NCBI RefSeq assembly: GCF_024713975.1 | Contig: NC_091102.1 | Location: 7,817,001-7,881,000 of the forward strand | From: Paralichthys olivaceus | Taxonomy: Eukaryota; Chordata; Actinopteri; Pleuronectiformes; Paralichthyidae | Direction: 5' to 3' | Length of the DNA: 64,000 nucleotides | In this document: in pieces, positions 50,101 through 62,100 of the stretch | How positions within the stretch are numbered: the first letter of the stretch is position 1 | Layout of the letters: each line of letters opens with the position of its first letter | Notes under the pieces: model-generated | Told to the model about the DNA's origin: nothing | What the model saw: only the letters and a program-made list of their open reading frames with translations | Databases searched by the model: none | Program-made: the position numbers and the translations under genes

Positions 50101-51765
50101 TAACTTTTAAATCAGCTCCTCTGAGCCTTTTAGTCTCTTTAAGTTAATTTGCCTGTTCCATGTCCTTAAACCTTATTTCCTGCAGCTGCTTTCATCACAA
50201 AATCTATTAGAAACTCAGTGTACACTACATCCTGCAATCACCAAATATCAGAAAAAGGTTATCAGCAGGCTATTGAACATGGCAATGCATTTGGCCATTA
50301 AAATATCAGACTTTCCTCTCAAGGAGATAATTAAAAAATACACTTGTATAGCAAATTCATTATGCTTAATAACGAGTTACAATAAAATATATCAACAATA
50401 TCAGGCTGCAAAGTCATTGATTAGGTAATAATCCATTATTCTTGTGGTTATGGTTTGTTCTGCTGCCCTCTGGTGGCCCAAAAATACAATTAACTTAGCT
50501 TTAACACTTCTCGTTTGTGGGCCTCACATGTTCATTGATTGTGTGTAAAGGCGGTGGACATGACAGATCCCAAAAAGAGAAGCAAAATCATCCTGATGGT
50601 CCCCTGGTGGCTGGTTGCAGAAAAGGTCATAAAATCCACCTCCTCCATGTTAGAGGATGGGAGATCGCAGATCCACACCTGGATCAGATCTACAAAATCT
50701 CGCTCAAAATGATGTCATAGACAGAAGGATAAAACAAAATGGCAGTGCCCTGTATCAAAGATATTTTGACTATTTTTGCACAATGGGAGGAAGTGGAGAC
50801 ACATGGCCCATCTATACAAACCAACTCTGTTTTAAAACTTGCATTCAGCATGGCTAATGAAGCTGTAAATGGTGGTTGAACTAACCCTGGACTAAGTAGA
50901 GGGTGAAAACCCTTGTGTTTCTTTCTGTCTCTGTAGGTGGTATGAATATGGGCTCCACTGCAGCTATAATTGGAGGAGTCCTCGCTGGTCTCCTGGTTCT
51001 GGGGATCGTCATCTTCTGTTACTGCCGCAAAAAGGGCAAAAAGGAAGAGTATGCTGAGGGGTACGTATTGTATGTCCTGTGTGTTTACTCCACTGTAATC
51101 TACCAGCAACACCAATAACAGTGTATGGATTATTAGTATCACTGTTTGTCTCTGTTAGTGCTCCTGGAGAAGTGAAGTTCTATGACAGAGATGCTCCTGA
51201 GGCTGGAGAGCAGTACTTGGACGACGAGTTGAGCATCGAGACAAAGGAACACAAACAGCATGAAGACATGGAAGCTGCTCCCCTAAACAGTTACACTGTT
51301 ACAGTTGCTCACAAGTTTGACGATGATCAAAACAGTCACAGCAGTGGTAAAGAAAGAGATGGTGGCAAGGGCAGTGACATCAACTCTAAGCGTTACCGGG
51401 ACGACCAGCATGATCACTATCGTGGGAGTCGTGATCGTCTTGATGATAAACCTAACTATCATAGAGGAAGCCGTGATGGACTCGACGAACAACGTGATCG
51501 TTCCCGTGGCAGCCGTGACCGACTCGACGAACAACCCCCTCGTTCCCGTGGCAGCCGTGACCGACTCGACGAACAACCCCCTCGTTCCCGTGGCAGCCGT
51601 GACCGACTCGACGAACATCCCGATCATTACCGTGGCAGCCGAGATCGACTTGACGACGAACGTGATAATTATCGTGGCAGCCGAGATCGACTTGACGACC
51701 AACGTGATAATTATCGTGGCAGCCGAGATCGACTCGATTATAGAGACGATCAATACAGGCACTGA
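47164..51765 (+). CDS. gpa33: Cell surface A33 antigen-like, two Ig domains, repetitive tail
   Basis: Seven exons join in frame: 47164-47215, 47590-47756, 49323-49536, 49675-49839, 49931-50047, 50937-51060, 51159-51765 (TGA). They encode 481 residues; human GPA33 has 319. The signal peptide is about 1-24. The V-type Ig domain uses C46 and C123 (DSRRYQC), with W62. The C2-type domain uses C168 and C219. An extra pair, C152 (PVCSI) and C230 (SCNIT), is also present in human A33 and its CTX/JAM relatives. The membrane segment is about 246-268, then CYCRKKGKK. The tail is far longer than in mammals and ends in eight 14-residue repeats. Position next to pou2f1 and ildr2 matches human 1q24. Family knowledge: a surface protein of intestinal epithelium and some T cells. 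AATAAA lies at 51936. Confidence 0.93.
48385..48450. repeat. Dispersed repeat family B fragment (gpa33 intron 2)
   Basis: A GCATCCTCTGAAGACCATGA-like block shared, with changes, with 60770-60850 (ATTCATCCTCTGAGGACTAT). It is part of a diverged dispersed family. Confidence 0.4.
50545..50730 (-). mobile_element. Dispersed element family C fragment in gpa33 intron 5
   Basis: It shares blocks with the inverse complement of 59276-59626. CTGGTGGCTGGTTGCAG and TCATAAAATCCACCTCCTCC match the diverged forms there. The open frame across it is repeat-derived. Confidence 0.5.
51415..51750 (+). repeat. Coding minisatellite: eight 42-bp units in gpa33
   Basis: Exactly eight in-frame 42-bp units encode 14-residue repeats built on YRGSRDRLDD, such as RSRGSRDRLDEQPP. 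Units 3 and 4 are identical in protein and nearly so in DNA; outer units vary at the last four positions (DKPN, EQRD, EHPD, DERD, DQRD). The protein ends QYRH, the opening of a ninth unit. The repeat is rich in Arg, Asp and Ser, giving an alternating-charge cytoplasmic tail. Confidence 0.95.
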
Positions 51766-52600
51766 TATGAGTAATCCCTTCTTACTGAATGCTCTTTAAA
51801 GACCCGTGTTAATTTAGGGTAGCTAACCTGGTTGGGTTAACATGGCTGAAGGTCTGAGTTGCATAAATCCATATCATCCAAATCAACCTGGCTTATATTA
51901 TAGTAAAAACCATACAACTCATATTTACAACAGTGAATAAAAATATATAATGTATTGGTATCCTGATTATAGGAGAATAACAGGTGGTAAAGAAACCATA
52001 AGCATGTTACTCTTCTGATTACAAAAAATCTGAATTAATTAACTAAACCTAAATGTCGTGCTGTCAACATGCTGTACATATCACGAGTAGAGAAATTCAA
52101 AATCTAATGGTAAAGATATTTTCATTTTTGAATAGTTTTTGACATAAGTACTTTTTAAATGTTTTTTGTATTTTCATTTAAAAAAATCCCAAATCTTATA
52201 AATGAAAAAGTAAAAATATTTTCAGAATATTATGAATAACTTCTTTGCATTATATCTGATTTGAAATGTCTGTTTAATATTTTGTAATGATGCCAATTTT
52301 TTTATGTGTGTGGTGAACGTCTCTGTAAAGCCAAGCTTATTACAGCTTTTTTTCTTTTGTATGTCTTTGATTGAGAGGCAAAGTGAGCGTGACTTTATGT
52401 TGAATTTGTGTTTTACTTGAATTTTTTAATTCTTTATATTAATTAAACAATTCACATTGTGTGGTAAATGAATCCTATTGAATGTAAGAGCTTGAAGTTA
52501 ATTAAATTTATTTAAATTAAGAAAATTGGGTCAGTACGTGCTTGCATAAGAATTATATTAATATATATTCATCTTTTGTTATATTGCTATTGATGAAAAT
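51766..52600 (+). other. gpa33 3' UTR and intergenic sequence
   Basis: AT-rich sequence after the gpa33 stop, with AATAAA at 51936-51941. No gene is seen. MAEL, which sits between GPA33 and ILDR2 in human, is not recognisable. Confidence 0.6.
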
Positions 52601-52765
52601 GATACTGCAATAATTATTGATATTGTTTTATTGCCCAGCCCTAAGTTAACACAAAGAAAACACACATCAAGATTTTGAAACATCCCACAACCTACGCACT
52701 AAACCTAAAAATGAATGATAATGTGACACTTATCGTGATAATTATCGATATATCGACCAAGCAAG
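52600..52765. repeat. Dispersed repeat fragment ending GCCCAGCCCTAA
   Basis: It contains TTATTGCCCAGCCCTAA and, nearby, ATCGTGATAATTATCGATAT. Both words are typical of a short non-autonomous repeat common in fish. The boundaries are uncertain. Confidence 0.35.
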
Positions 52766-52779
52766 TCCCCACCACCCCC

Positions 52780-53124
52780 CCACCCCCATGTCTGCCCCCC
52801 TCCCTCCTCCACACTCACGCCGGGCAGACCTCTCGACCCTGCCGCAGACATCTGCTCCTACAGCCGCTGCAGGGAGACATAAAGAACCGCAAACCGCAGC
52901 TCCAACCCCCGCGGTGTGTGTCGTGGACTCGTCTGCGGGAGAAGCGGTCGGGTCTCGGCGCTGCGTGGTCGTGTCGTTGACGGGACTCACCTCTGAGAGT
53001 GAAGTGGTACAGTCCCGTTACTTCTCTCTGGAGCCTCCTGTGTTTGCAGCAGCTGCAGTTTTTGCGCACGACGAGATGAGCAACATGCGGATAAAGTGCA
53101 CTTTACTCTAACACGGACACTAGG
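52780..53124 (+). promoter_or_regulatory. CpG-rich 5' region of ildr2 with an upstream ORF
   Basis: A GC- and CpG-rich stretch before the ildr2 start. It contains a short upstream reading frame, ATG at 53076 to TAA at 53111 (MSNMRIKCTLL), ending 13 bp before the main ATG. It may damp translation if within the 5' UTR. Confidence 0.45.
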
Positions 53125-56100
53125 ATGAACTTGTACCAGCTGGCTGTTTTACTGGGAGCTTCATGTAAGTCTGTTTCTTACTCTACAAAACGCGTAACCC
53201 TCGATAACATGTCTCCTTTTTACGCAACAGGTTGATCCTATAAACTCCCCGCCTCATTATCCCAGGCACCGTTACTCCACTCAGGCTGTGCGCTTTAAGT
53301 TTAATGTTTGTTTCTCTTCTGCATCTCCATTTGTGTGATTTAGATAAGATTGAAAACATTATTCACAGAGATGGTTCACTCCGTTTTTAAGAACTAAGAA
53401 CACATCAGGGGCTTGATGGGGTGAAGCTGCTAATCCCTGGATTTATTGTTTGTGCTGATTAATATTGTGCTGATTGTACTTTATAGTAAACATCGCCCAT
53501 TCTTACATGATAATAATATTCCACATGTGTTTATCACAGTGTTGTTACAGGCCTATAAGTACAGGAAACCTTTGAAGTACAATAGTGAACATCAGGAATC
53601 TACTTTATACTTCATACTATACAAGAACAGTGTACTAGTTAATACACATTGTAATATACTATGTGTATAAAATGGTATCTTTTTTACTCAAGCTGCAATG
53701 ATTATAATAATAAATGCTTTTCTTTGACATTTCTTATAATAAGAATAAAGTGAATATTCTACTCTGGAGTTTTAGACCTTTGATTGAATATATTTAGCAA
53801 CTAGTTTCATATGATGTGGTTACTGTTCCTCCTTCTTTACGCTGTGCACCTGTCCAGTGGCATTTTGTATTAATGTTACTGAAATCGGAATAAAAAATAG
53901 TAACTTCAGTATATTACTTCAGGCATTTTTAGTCAAAATTATATTTCATATAGAGTCATTTTCAGTTTAATCGATTTTGAAAGTAATCCGTTGATCTATG
54001 TTAGACTGTGTTACTTTCCACTTTCCACTTTCCCAGACTGTGAGTTTTAGTGTAACACTGCAGTGAAATCATTAATCAAACATGGAGCCTCTATTCACTC
54101 TTATCAGTGTGTTTTTCGTCGTTGGGCCTTTGAGTCAATGTGAAGGAATGCGTGACACAGAAAAGGCAGGAAATGCGACGGCTCTGCAGAGGAAAAGTCT
54201 GACGGTGTTCAGGAAACATGGAGCAGCAGCAGCAGAACTAACAGAGCTTTGACCTGGAACACATCTGTGACCGCACACTGTTTTAAAAAATGCTGCTATG
54301 AACTGAGGCCTCGTCTGTACTCAGGAGGAGGAGGAGGAGGAGACTGTCTGTGCAACCTGTTCATTTACCTACAGTGAGTCACACCTGATATGAGCTCTGT
54401 GTAAATAGTAGTTAAAGGTGATGCATCCAGCAGTGACTGTTCCCTTCTGCCAACCTCCTCTCACCTCAGACTCATGGTATTCATGCGGCAACAGTTTGGT
54501 TTAAATCTCTAGCAGATAATTGGTCTGCTCGCACCCAGCTGGACGAGGCCAGGCACTCCCATTGGTCGGGAGTCTGTGACTTCACCCCCCCCTCCTCCCT
54601 TCCTCCTATCCTGAAGTGGGACAAGAGAGGGAGGGGAGGGGGGGGCTGTAACAATGGACTGGTCCATGAAAAAAAGAAACAAAGGGAAGACCAATGCTCT
54701 TTCATGGGAGGAATTTAGGAGCTCGACCCCCCCCCCCCTCCTTGTTTTCTCATCCTGTAAAATCATTTGGTTTAATTACCGTCATCTCTGTTTGTCAGAG
54801 GAATCAGAAACCTTGTGATGCTGACCGGGGTCAGTGTGTCATGAAGGACAAACACTGAAGACTCACTACGACTCTCAATCAGACAGAAATGATCAGCGAC
54901 AATTTTGATAACTGATTATTTTAATTAACAAAACAGTGATGTAATTATCACAATAGGAGGATTTGTTTTCAACCAGTTTGCACCAGAAAAACATCAGGTA
55001 TATTCAGGAAACTGATATCTATGAGTGGGAAATTTGGTGCGTCTTGATTGAATTGAAGGGGACTGTTGGGCCTTGGCAGATATAGACGCTCTACTGTGTC
55101 ATTCTAGTTGGTTCTTGTGTCAATCCATGAATCTATTAATGGACTAATGAGTCCACATTTTAAATAATGAAAATTAGTGTTAGCTGCAGTCCTATGGTTG
55201 TGTGGAAATAGGAAGACTTGCTCTCATTTTAGATAAAGGCGATAAACGCACACTGTATATGTTTCTCTTCCTGGTCAGAAGAAGACTCACGCTAGTGGAC
55301 TTGCTTTTGTTTTGATTTCCTGTCTGCTGGGAAACATTTAGAGCGAGTTCCTGCCCCACCTAGAGCTAATATGACTCGCAGAATACACCCACGAGCGTCT
55401 CCAGCCCCTCCCTCCCTCTGTGATGACAACCCCCTGCCTCTCCACGGGCCTCCCAGCCCCCCACACACACTGGAATTTAACCTTCCTGACCCTGGTACCG
55501 AGCAACAGAGGAGCCCCCCCCCCCCCACACACACACCTAATCTCTCTTTCTTTTGTTTTCTCCCGTTTTGATATGACGGATATTACTGTATATTCCAGAT
55601 GAAGTGCAACCATGAAACATCTCTGCAGACAAATAACATACACACAATAGATTGTGCTGCAATTGCGATGTGATCACGTGCATCCTCTTCCAGTTTATAA
55701 ACTGTTTTTGTCTATGTAGACTCAGCTAAGACTTGTACAGCCTTGTGATATTTAGTCCAGCCCATTGTTATCACTGAGCCTAGACTAAATATATTAGAAA
55801 TACTTTGCAACATAACACTGTGGTAACTGCCTGTTGTTCATAGCGGCTGATTAAAGTTAGCCAAATCCACCTTCTTCATTCTGTGCAAAAAGGTGAAAGC
55901 TAATATGAACTCTCAGCAGTCTGATGCAGATACTTCAAGTGGTCTTTAGTTAACCCAATATTACGATAACTGTATTTCTGTTTGATGATGAAACTCAGCC
56001 GATATAAGCCCTTTACAGACATATTAGTGTTAGATTTTATGTTTACTTATGTGCACTATATATAAAAACTTGTATTCTTCAGGATATTTCAATCACATAA

Positions 56101-59100
56101 GATGTGCATTTATGTTTATTTTAGGTAAAACATATTTTCATTTGATTTATTTAAGTTCTTTATGTGTTTGCATTCCCCCCCCAAACATCCAAATTGGCCA
56201 GCCTCTATTTTTTAGTACAGGGAGGATAAAATATCTGAACTTGAAACTTTAAAATGTGATCCCTTAAAACAAAAAACTGTCTCTACGATGGTAGAATTTA
56301 TGCAGGACTGGAATGCATAATGAATGGAATTAAATTCATATATGGTAATAAAAGTAATGAATGAATATTTAAACATACAAACCTGCAACCCGGGGCTGTA
56401 AAAAAGATTTATCATTATTTTTTTAATGATGCTTAGACAAAAAGGCAGTTTGAAGACATTAGAATACAGGCTTATCTTTGTGTCTGTTATTCAAGAAACT
56501 TTCACTTTCACTTATTTGTCCTCTTCTCTCCCTGTTTGTTTTGTCTGTGTCAGTGTGTGTGTGTTATGGTGTCCATGTCACAGTGCGGGAGAAGAAGCGG
56601 TTTGCGATGCTCTTCCAGTCCGTGGTCCTCCCATGTCAGTACCAATCGGCCTCCACCCAGGCCCCGGTGGTGCAGTGGTGGTACAAGTCCTACTGTCGAG
56701 ACCGCACACGAGACTCCTTCAGCCTGCAAGAGAGTCTGGGCGTGCAGGTCTCCGATCTCGGAGCCACTTCCCACCTGGAGTGCTCCGACAGCAGCCGCAC
56801 AGTTCGGGTCGTGGCCTCGGCGCAGGGAGCCTCCATGACGCTGGCTGAGCACTACAAGGGCAGAGACATGTCCATCATAAACAGTAATGTCATCATTCTT
56901 ATACTCTGAGAGAAAGATATGATTTATAGAGGAAGAAATGCTGCAGCTGTTTGAGCACTGCACCCTGAGATTCATCCCCGAGCAGGAATCATAGCTGACT
57001 GTGCTTTGTGTTTCCTGTTCTCTAAATAAACACCTTTTGTCCTCGTCTTACAATAGAGCAGGCATTAACACACACTCACACAAACACCAATCCTGCTCTA
57101 GCTCCTATTCATGTCTCTTTTTAAACCTCAAGCCTTATCAGGACATAACAGCTGTCCTCTATCCAAAAGTGTGAGTGGAACAACCCACATGCAACAAGTC
57201 TGCTCCTCTCATCATCCAGTACAGTTTAAATAGCCCCATGATAAATTAAAGCTTAAATGATAAGGGGTTTAGTTTTTTGTTAACATGTCAACAAGCAATA
57301 AGCTGATTAATTGATTGGGATTTTGCATAGTGAATATTAATAGAAGTGATTTAAACACAAAGATGGTGTACGCTTGTTAAGTTATTGTGAATTGAATACC
57401 TTCGTGTTTTGAACTCGATTTGGTCAAATTGCAGATGTATTATGTTTTCAAATGAACACACAGATATCAGTGTTCAGCTGTGTGGGGTTAGGAGTCATTT
57501 AGTGTGCTGAAATACTTTCAGCATATACAGATGTAAAATAGTTTCAAGATAAATATGACAGAGTATGAGATTTTCAACAACAGGCAAAGGTCATGTCTGA
57601 TTACTGAGCCCCTTACAGAAATGTGTCTAATCTCGTGTTTGCTTTCTAACTCTCATTAAATAGAAGCAATGCTCTACAGAGGATCATTTGAATTTACAAA
57701 ATGCAACAATTTAACCTTCTTTGACTTGAGCACTTTTAACCTTGTCTTCTTGTCTTTGTACAGAAGCAGACCTGCGGATCGGAGAGCTGCAGTGGGGCGA
57801 CAGTGGAGTGTACTTCTGTAAAGTCATTATTGCTGACGATCTGGAAGGGAAGAATGAGGGTCAGCTGGAGTTACTTGTGCTTGGTATGTCTGTGCTTGAC
57901 TCTTCAACGAACGGAATGACAGTACACACATTTTGAGCCAGATCATGATCAGTTGACAGTTTTCCTTATTTATGTTTGTATGTTTGCATATTTAGTGTCT
58001 TTTTGCATTAGCAAAGGTTTTAGAAAAACCTATTTACTGCCTTTGTCCTTAAGTGTCCATACACCAGCTTCCATGGAGACGGTTGAATGGTATTTGCATC
58101 TTTACACGGTCCTGATCCTCCATGATGGACGCAGTTGTTTATTCTAGATGGCTGGACTGTACTTTAGGTACATCTACAGTCAGTTGTGCATTGGCACCTC
58201 GTTTTCATCCTGAGATGTTTGCATTGTTTTTTTTTTAGTTTTGTGTATGTTAGATGTTTAGAAACGTCCTCAACACATCCAATTGGTCACTGAGCAATTT
58301 CCTGCTGTATTCTCACTTGGGCTTACACTGACATTTTGCCAGGGGGCTGGAAGGCAGAGCAGCTGACTTTGCTTTCTCACAAACAGCCCCTCAAATCGAG
58401 GAAAATAACTGGAGTTGAGTTTATATCTGAAAGCAGCTCACAAAAGATTCTGTTGGTCACCCAGGTCGGCAGGACTGGACTTTATTTGCATCTTAAGTCA
58501 GTCGAACAAAATGAATGTCAGAGTTGTGACACCATGTGGTCATATTTCCAGCCGCACAACCGTCTATTTTCTCATTGTAAAGGCTGTTTGCTGATTAATG
58601 ATTACACAGAGCTCTTGAAGCCGCTCCGAACAGCTAATGTTTCAGTGCTAAAGGTCGGAGATTCACCATCTACTGTTAATGAAACCTGAAGTAGTGTGTC
58701 CACTCACTGAGAGAGAGAAATTGTGGAGACCATTGTTGCCAAAGCCACTCCTTAAGCCGTTACCATGGCGACAGGTTTTTTCACAGCGGACAGGAGCACG
58801 TTAAGGGTTGGTGCTGGTGCAGACGTAAAGACAGAGGAAGACAAAAGAGGGAAGGAGACGAAGAAAAGGAACAAACCGAGGCTATGAATTCTCATGATAC
58901 TGTGATCTGAATGTAAACCAAAAGAGATTTCTTCCTAAAGTTAAAACTGACCATAGTAAGCTGGTGTTTAAGTTTTCCTCCACTGTGCACTAATCTGATT
59001 ATAAGCAGCTCACAGGACAGAAGGAGGGGGTCAAACTTGGGAGAATAAGAAAACTACTCTGGGTTGATACCAGATTTCATTTTGACTTCGCCACATTGCA

Positions 59101-62100
59101 CCTACAAAGAAATTAGAAAGTGAGTCAAACCACTTCAGGGCCAAATTAGCATTTCCTGAGGTTTTCACTGTGCTGAGCAGTAGATGATAAAGTAATTGTC
59201 TCATACTTGTCAGTTCAACATCAAGCTCTTGACAGAAGCAGGTTAGTTTAGCCAAGGAAAACAGAGTGAAACCTTAGTCTGTATATAAAGATGGACGATG
59301 CGTCTCCACCATCCACCCTGGATATGAACGCTGCACAATAGTGATCAGTTGTGCTACAACCAATCATGAGTCAGTGTCAGCTGTAAATCATAATGTTTCA
59401 CCCCTTTTAATATGTGTGATTGGAGCTACCTTAAATGGTAGAAACCATCTTTTAAAAAAAAGCATTTAACGTGTGCTTTGACTTTTTAGTTTGGTCACCT
59501 CAACTAACATGGATGAGGCAGGATCTTTAACCTATACAGCAGCCAGCCACACGGTGGTGATTGAGACAATCTGGCCTCACTTTTGCGGAGCTGTCATGTC
59601 GTCCATCTTTAAAAAACAGTCTATGGGTGAAACAATGTGGCTGAAAGTAAGAGAACACATCTATCAGAACCTCTAAAGTTCAACCATTAACACGTGACAT
59701 CAAGTTTCTCACTGATGAAGCGTTAAAGCACCAACTTGTCCCACTTCCTCTCTCACAATCTCTCTAATCTCTGGTTTCATTTTTCTTTTGAATTACATTT
59801 TTTCTCTTGCTGAATATTCTCGTGCGCTCCTCCATTATTCCTTCCTCGACCTTCACTGCTCTCCCTGCATCTCTCACTGCCTCCCTCCCTCTCAGGCCTG
59901 CATAGCTGCTGCGCTCTCTCAGGTTACTCAGCGTTACTGAGCCTCATGGTATGTAGATGAGTGTGCCAGGCCGGGAAGCAAGATTACTTATTTTATCAGG
60001 GAGGGGTGTGTCTTTTTTTTTTTTTTACCTTCATCCTGGAAACTACATACTCAGCACCACTCACCATAGAAACTGCCTGTAGTGTAATTATGTGATCTGA
60101 CAGTGACTGGTCTTTACTCTTAATTACAGTCCTTTTTTCACCACCTCATGATAAAAACACAGTAGAAACTCAAACGCCCACTCTCTCTTTTCTTTTTTCT
60201 CTTTTGACATTTCTCTTTTGGTTCTCTACATTTTGACCTGTTTATCTTGTAGATGAAGTACAGAGGAGGCATTGTTTCACAACCACAACTTGCACAACCT
60301 TTTTAAACGAACTCCTGCAGTGAATTGTTGCCCTAGAATTGTGATGTGCCCCAGTTTCCAAAACCCCCTCTTGGTCCTCACCCACATTGTTGGCAGCTCT
60401 CAGTTTAATGGTTTCTGTGTGTCTGTATGCACGTAACATACATGTGCATTCATTCGTGCGCTGTGGAGAGGTCACATGTTTGTTGTGAACCTCATCACAG
60501 AAACATGGCACTGCAGGGCGCTTTCTAAATTTAGATTCAATGTAAAATAAGTTTGACCTTTGAGCTCTGAACTTTATTCATGTTCAGAGGTTTGTAGAAG
60601 CTGAATTAGGTATTTACACCAAATTATTGGACAGTTTTAAATGTTTGACCTGATGGTGGCGCTAGAAGAAAGGTTTAAGGTTCACAAAAGGGATCAGCAG
60701 CAGTTCAACCTGATGGGAGCATGAGTATCTCTGTCACTATACAGGAAACTTCAGTGGAACTCTGCAGCCATTAGGATTCATCCTCTGAGGACTATGAATG
60801 TCTGAACAAAACTGAAAGGCAGTTGATTTAATAATTGCTGAGATATATGGACTGATCCACTGACAGTCATGCTGCGAACAAGGCTTAAAATCTGACATGA
60901 TCTCATTGATCTTAAAGTAAAGACAGCGTATATGGTAATTCACCAAATCTATTTAAAAAACAGATTCTATTCATTTAATTTACATTAATTAAACATCAAT
61001 GCTTTGTTTAATATATAAGTCAGTCCCTTCTGTTACTGCATGGCCATCAATCATCCACCCTGCTGCCAGATTTTCTATTTGCCTGACCTTTTGACTCCTG
61101 CTTCTTGCCTCCTCTGCCGGCCTTCACCTGTGCTCTCCCTCTCTCTGCAGGCAGGACAGGTGAGCGGGACGATCTCCTACCTGAGTTTGATGTGGAGTTT
61201 ATGCCAGGTACGGCACTTCGCTTGCACTTATGTCTCATTTCCTGGCCTTTTCCAGCTTTCCTAATGCCGCCTAATGTTTAATTCTCACATCAGACTAATC
61301 ACAACTTTGACTAACAAAAGTCGACTGACTGAGGAAATATTACCAGCTACAAAATCTAACCCAACCTGAATGTACACACAGTCTGTAGGTTTTTGACGCA
61401 ACATAAAGAAATGCTTTGGCCGTGATTTGTATTTCACAAGTGTGTGTGCGTGTTGACTTAGCAAGGCGTTTCGAGTGGATTTCAATTCACGACACACCCT
61501 GAGGAAGTGTGTTGTTAGAGTCTGGATACTTTAGAGATGTGATGATGTGATGAGGGATAAGAGTCACTTAGAGTTCCCTAGAGATCTGCTGAAGTTTCCT
61601 ATTGAAGTGGTCTGTGGGTTTTGGTTGCATATTTGGAAAGATGCAGAAAAATAACATTGAGAATTGTAATGAATTACAATTGAAGTGTAGATTTGGCAAA
61701 CATTGCAACCATTTATGATGGAAGCGTACTCACCGCAGCAACTTTAGAGAAATGCAAATATACTTTAACGAGTCAAAATGTTTAAATAAGTTCAATAAGT
61801 GGCGAGAACATAATTTTTGTCTGACAGTTTTGTCTGATTGTCAAGATCACTTTATTGGGAAGTTAAACTGAGAGGCTCTGCACCTGAAACAATAGATACA
61901 TATATTTTTATCTGTTTGTGTTTCTATTCCAGAGTGGGCGTTTGTGGGATCTGTTGTCCTGGGCAGCGTCTTGTTCCTGTTGTTGATGGGGATCTGCTGG
62001 TGCCAGTGTTGTCCGCACTCCTGCTGCTGCTACGTCCGCTGCTGCTGCTGTCCTGACACCTGCTGCTGTCCAAGACACCGTGAGTATCAAAAACAGCTGA

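Larger units (their letters stand above)
57884..61150 (+). other. ildr2 intron 3 (3.3 kb)
   Basis: It holds the family C element (59276-59626), a family B repeat (60770-60850), perfect octamer words near 58091 and 58484, and a CT-rich stretch before the next exon. No other exon is recognised. Confidence 0.6.

Noticed and set aside
50517-50720. Open frame in gpa33 intron 5
   Set aside because: It lies within a family C repeat fragment.
51283-51799. Long open frames on the antisense strand and in a second forward frame across the gpa33 repeat
   Set aside because: A 42-bp unit is a multiple of three, so any stop-free frame in one unit stays open in all units. The translations lack family resemblance, while the gpa33 frame joins upstream exons in phase.
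58336-58689. Open frame of 117 codons inside ildr2 intron 3
   Set aside because: No recognised domain, and it does not join ildr2 in phase. Probably chance.
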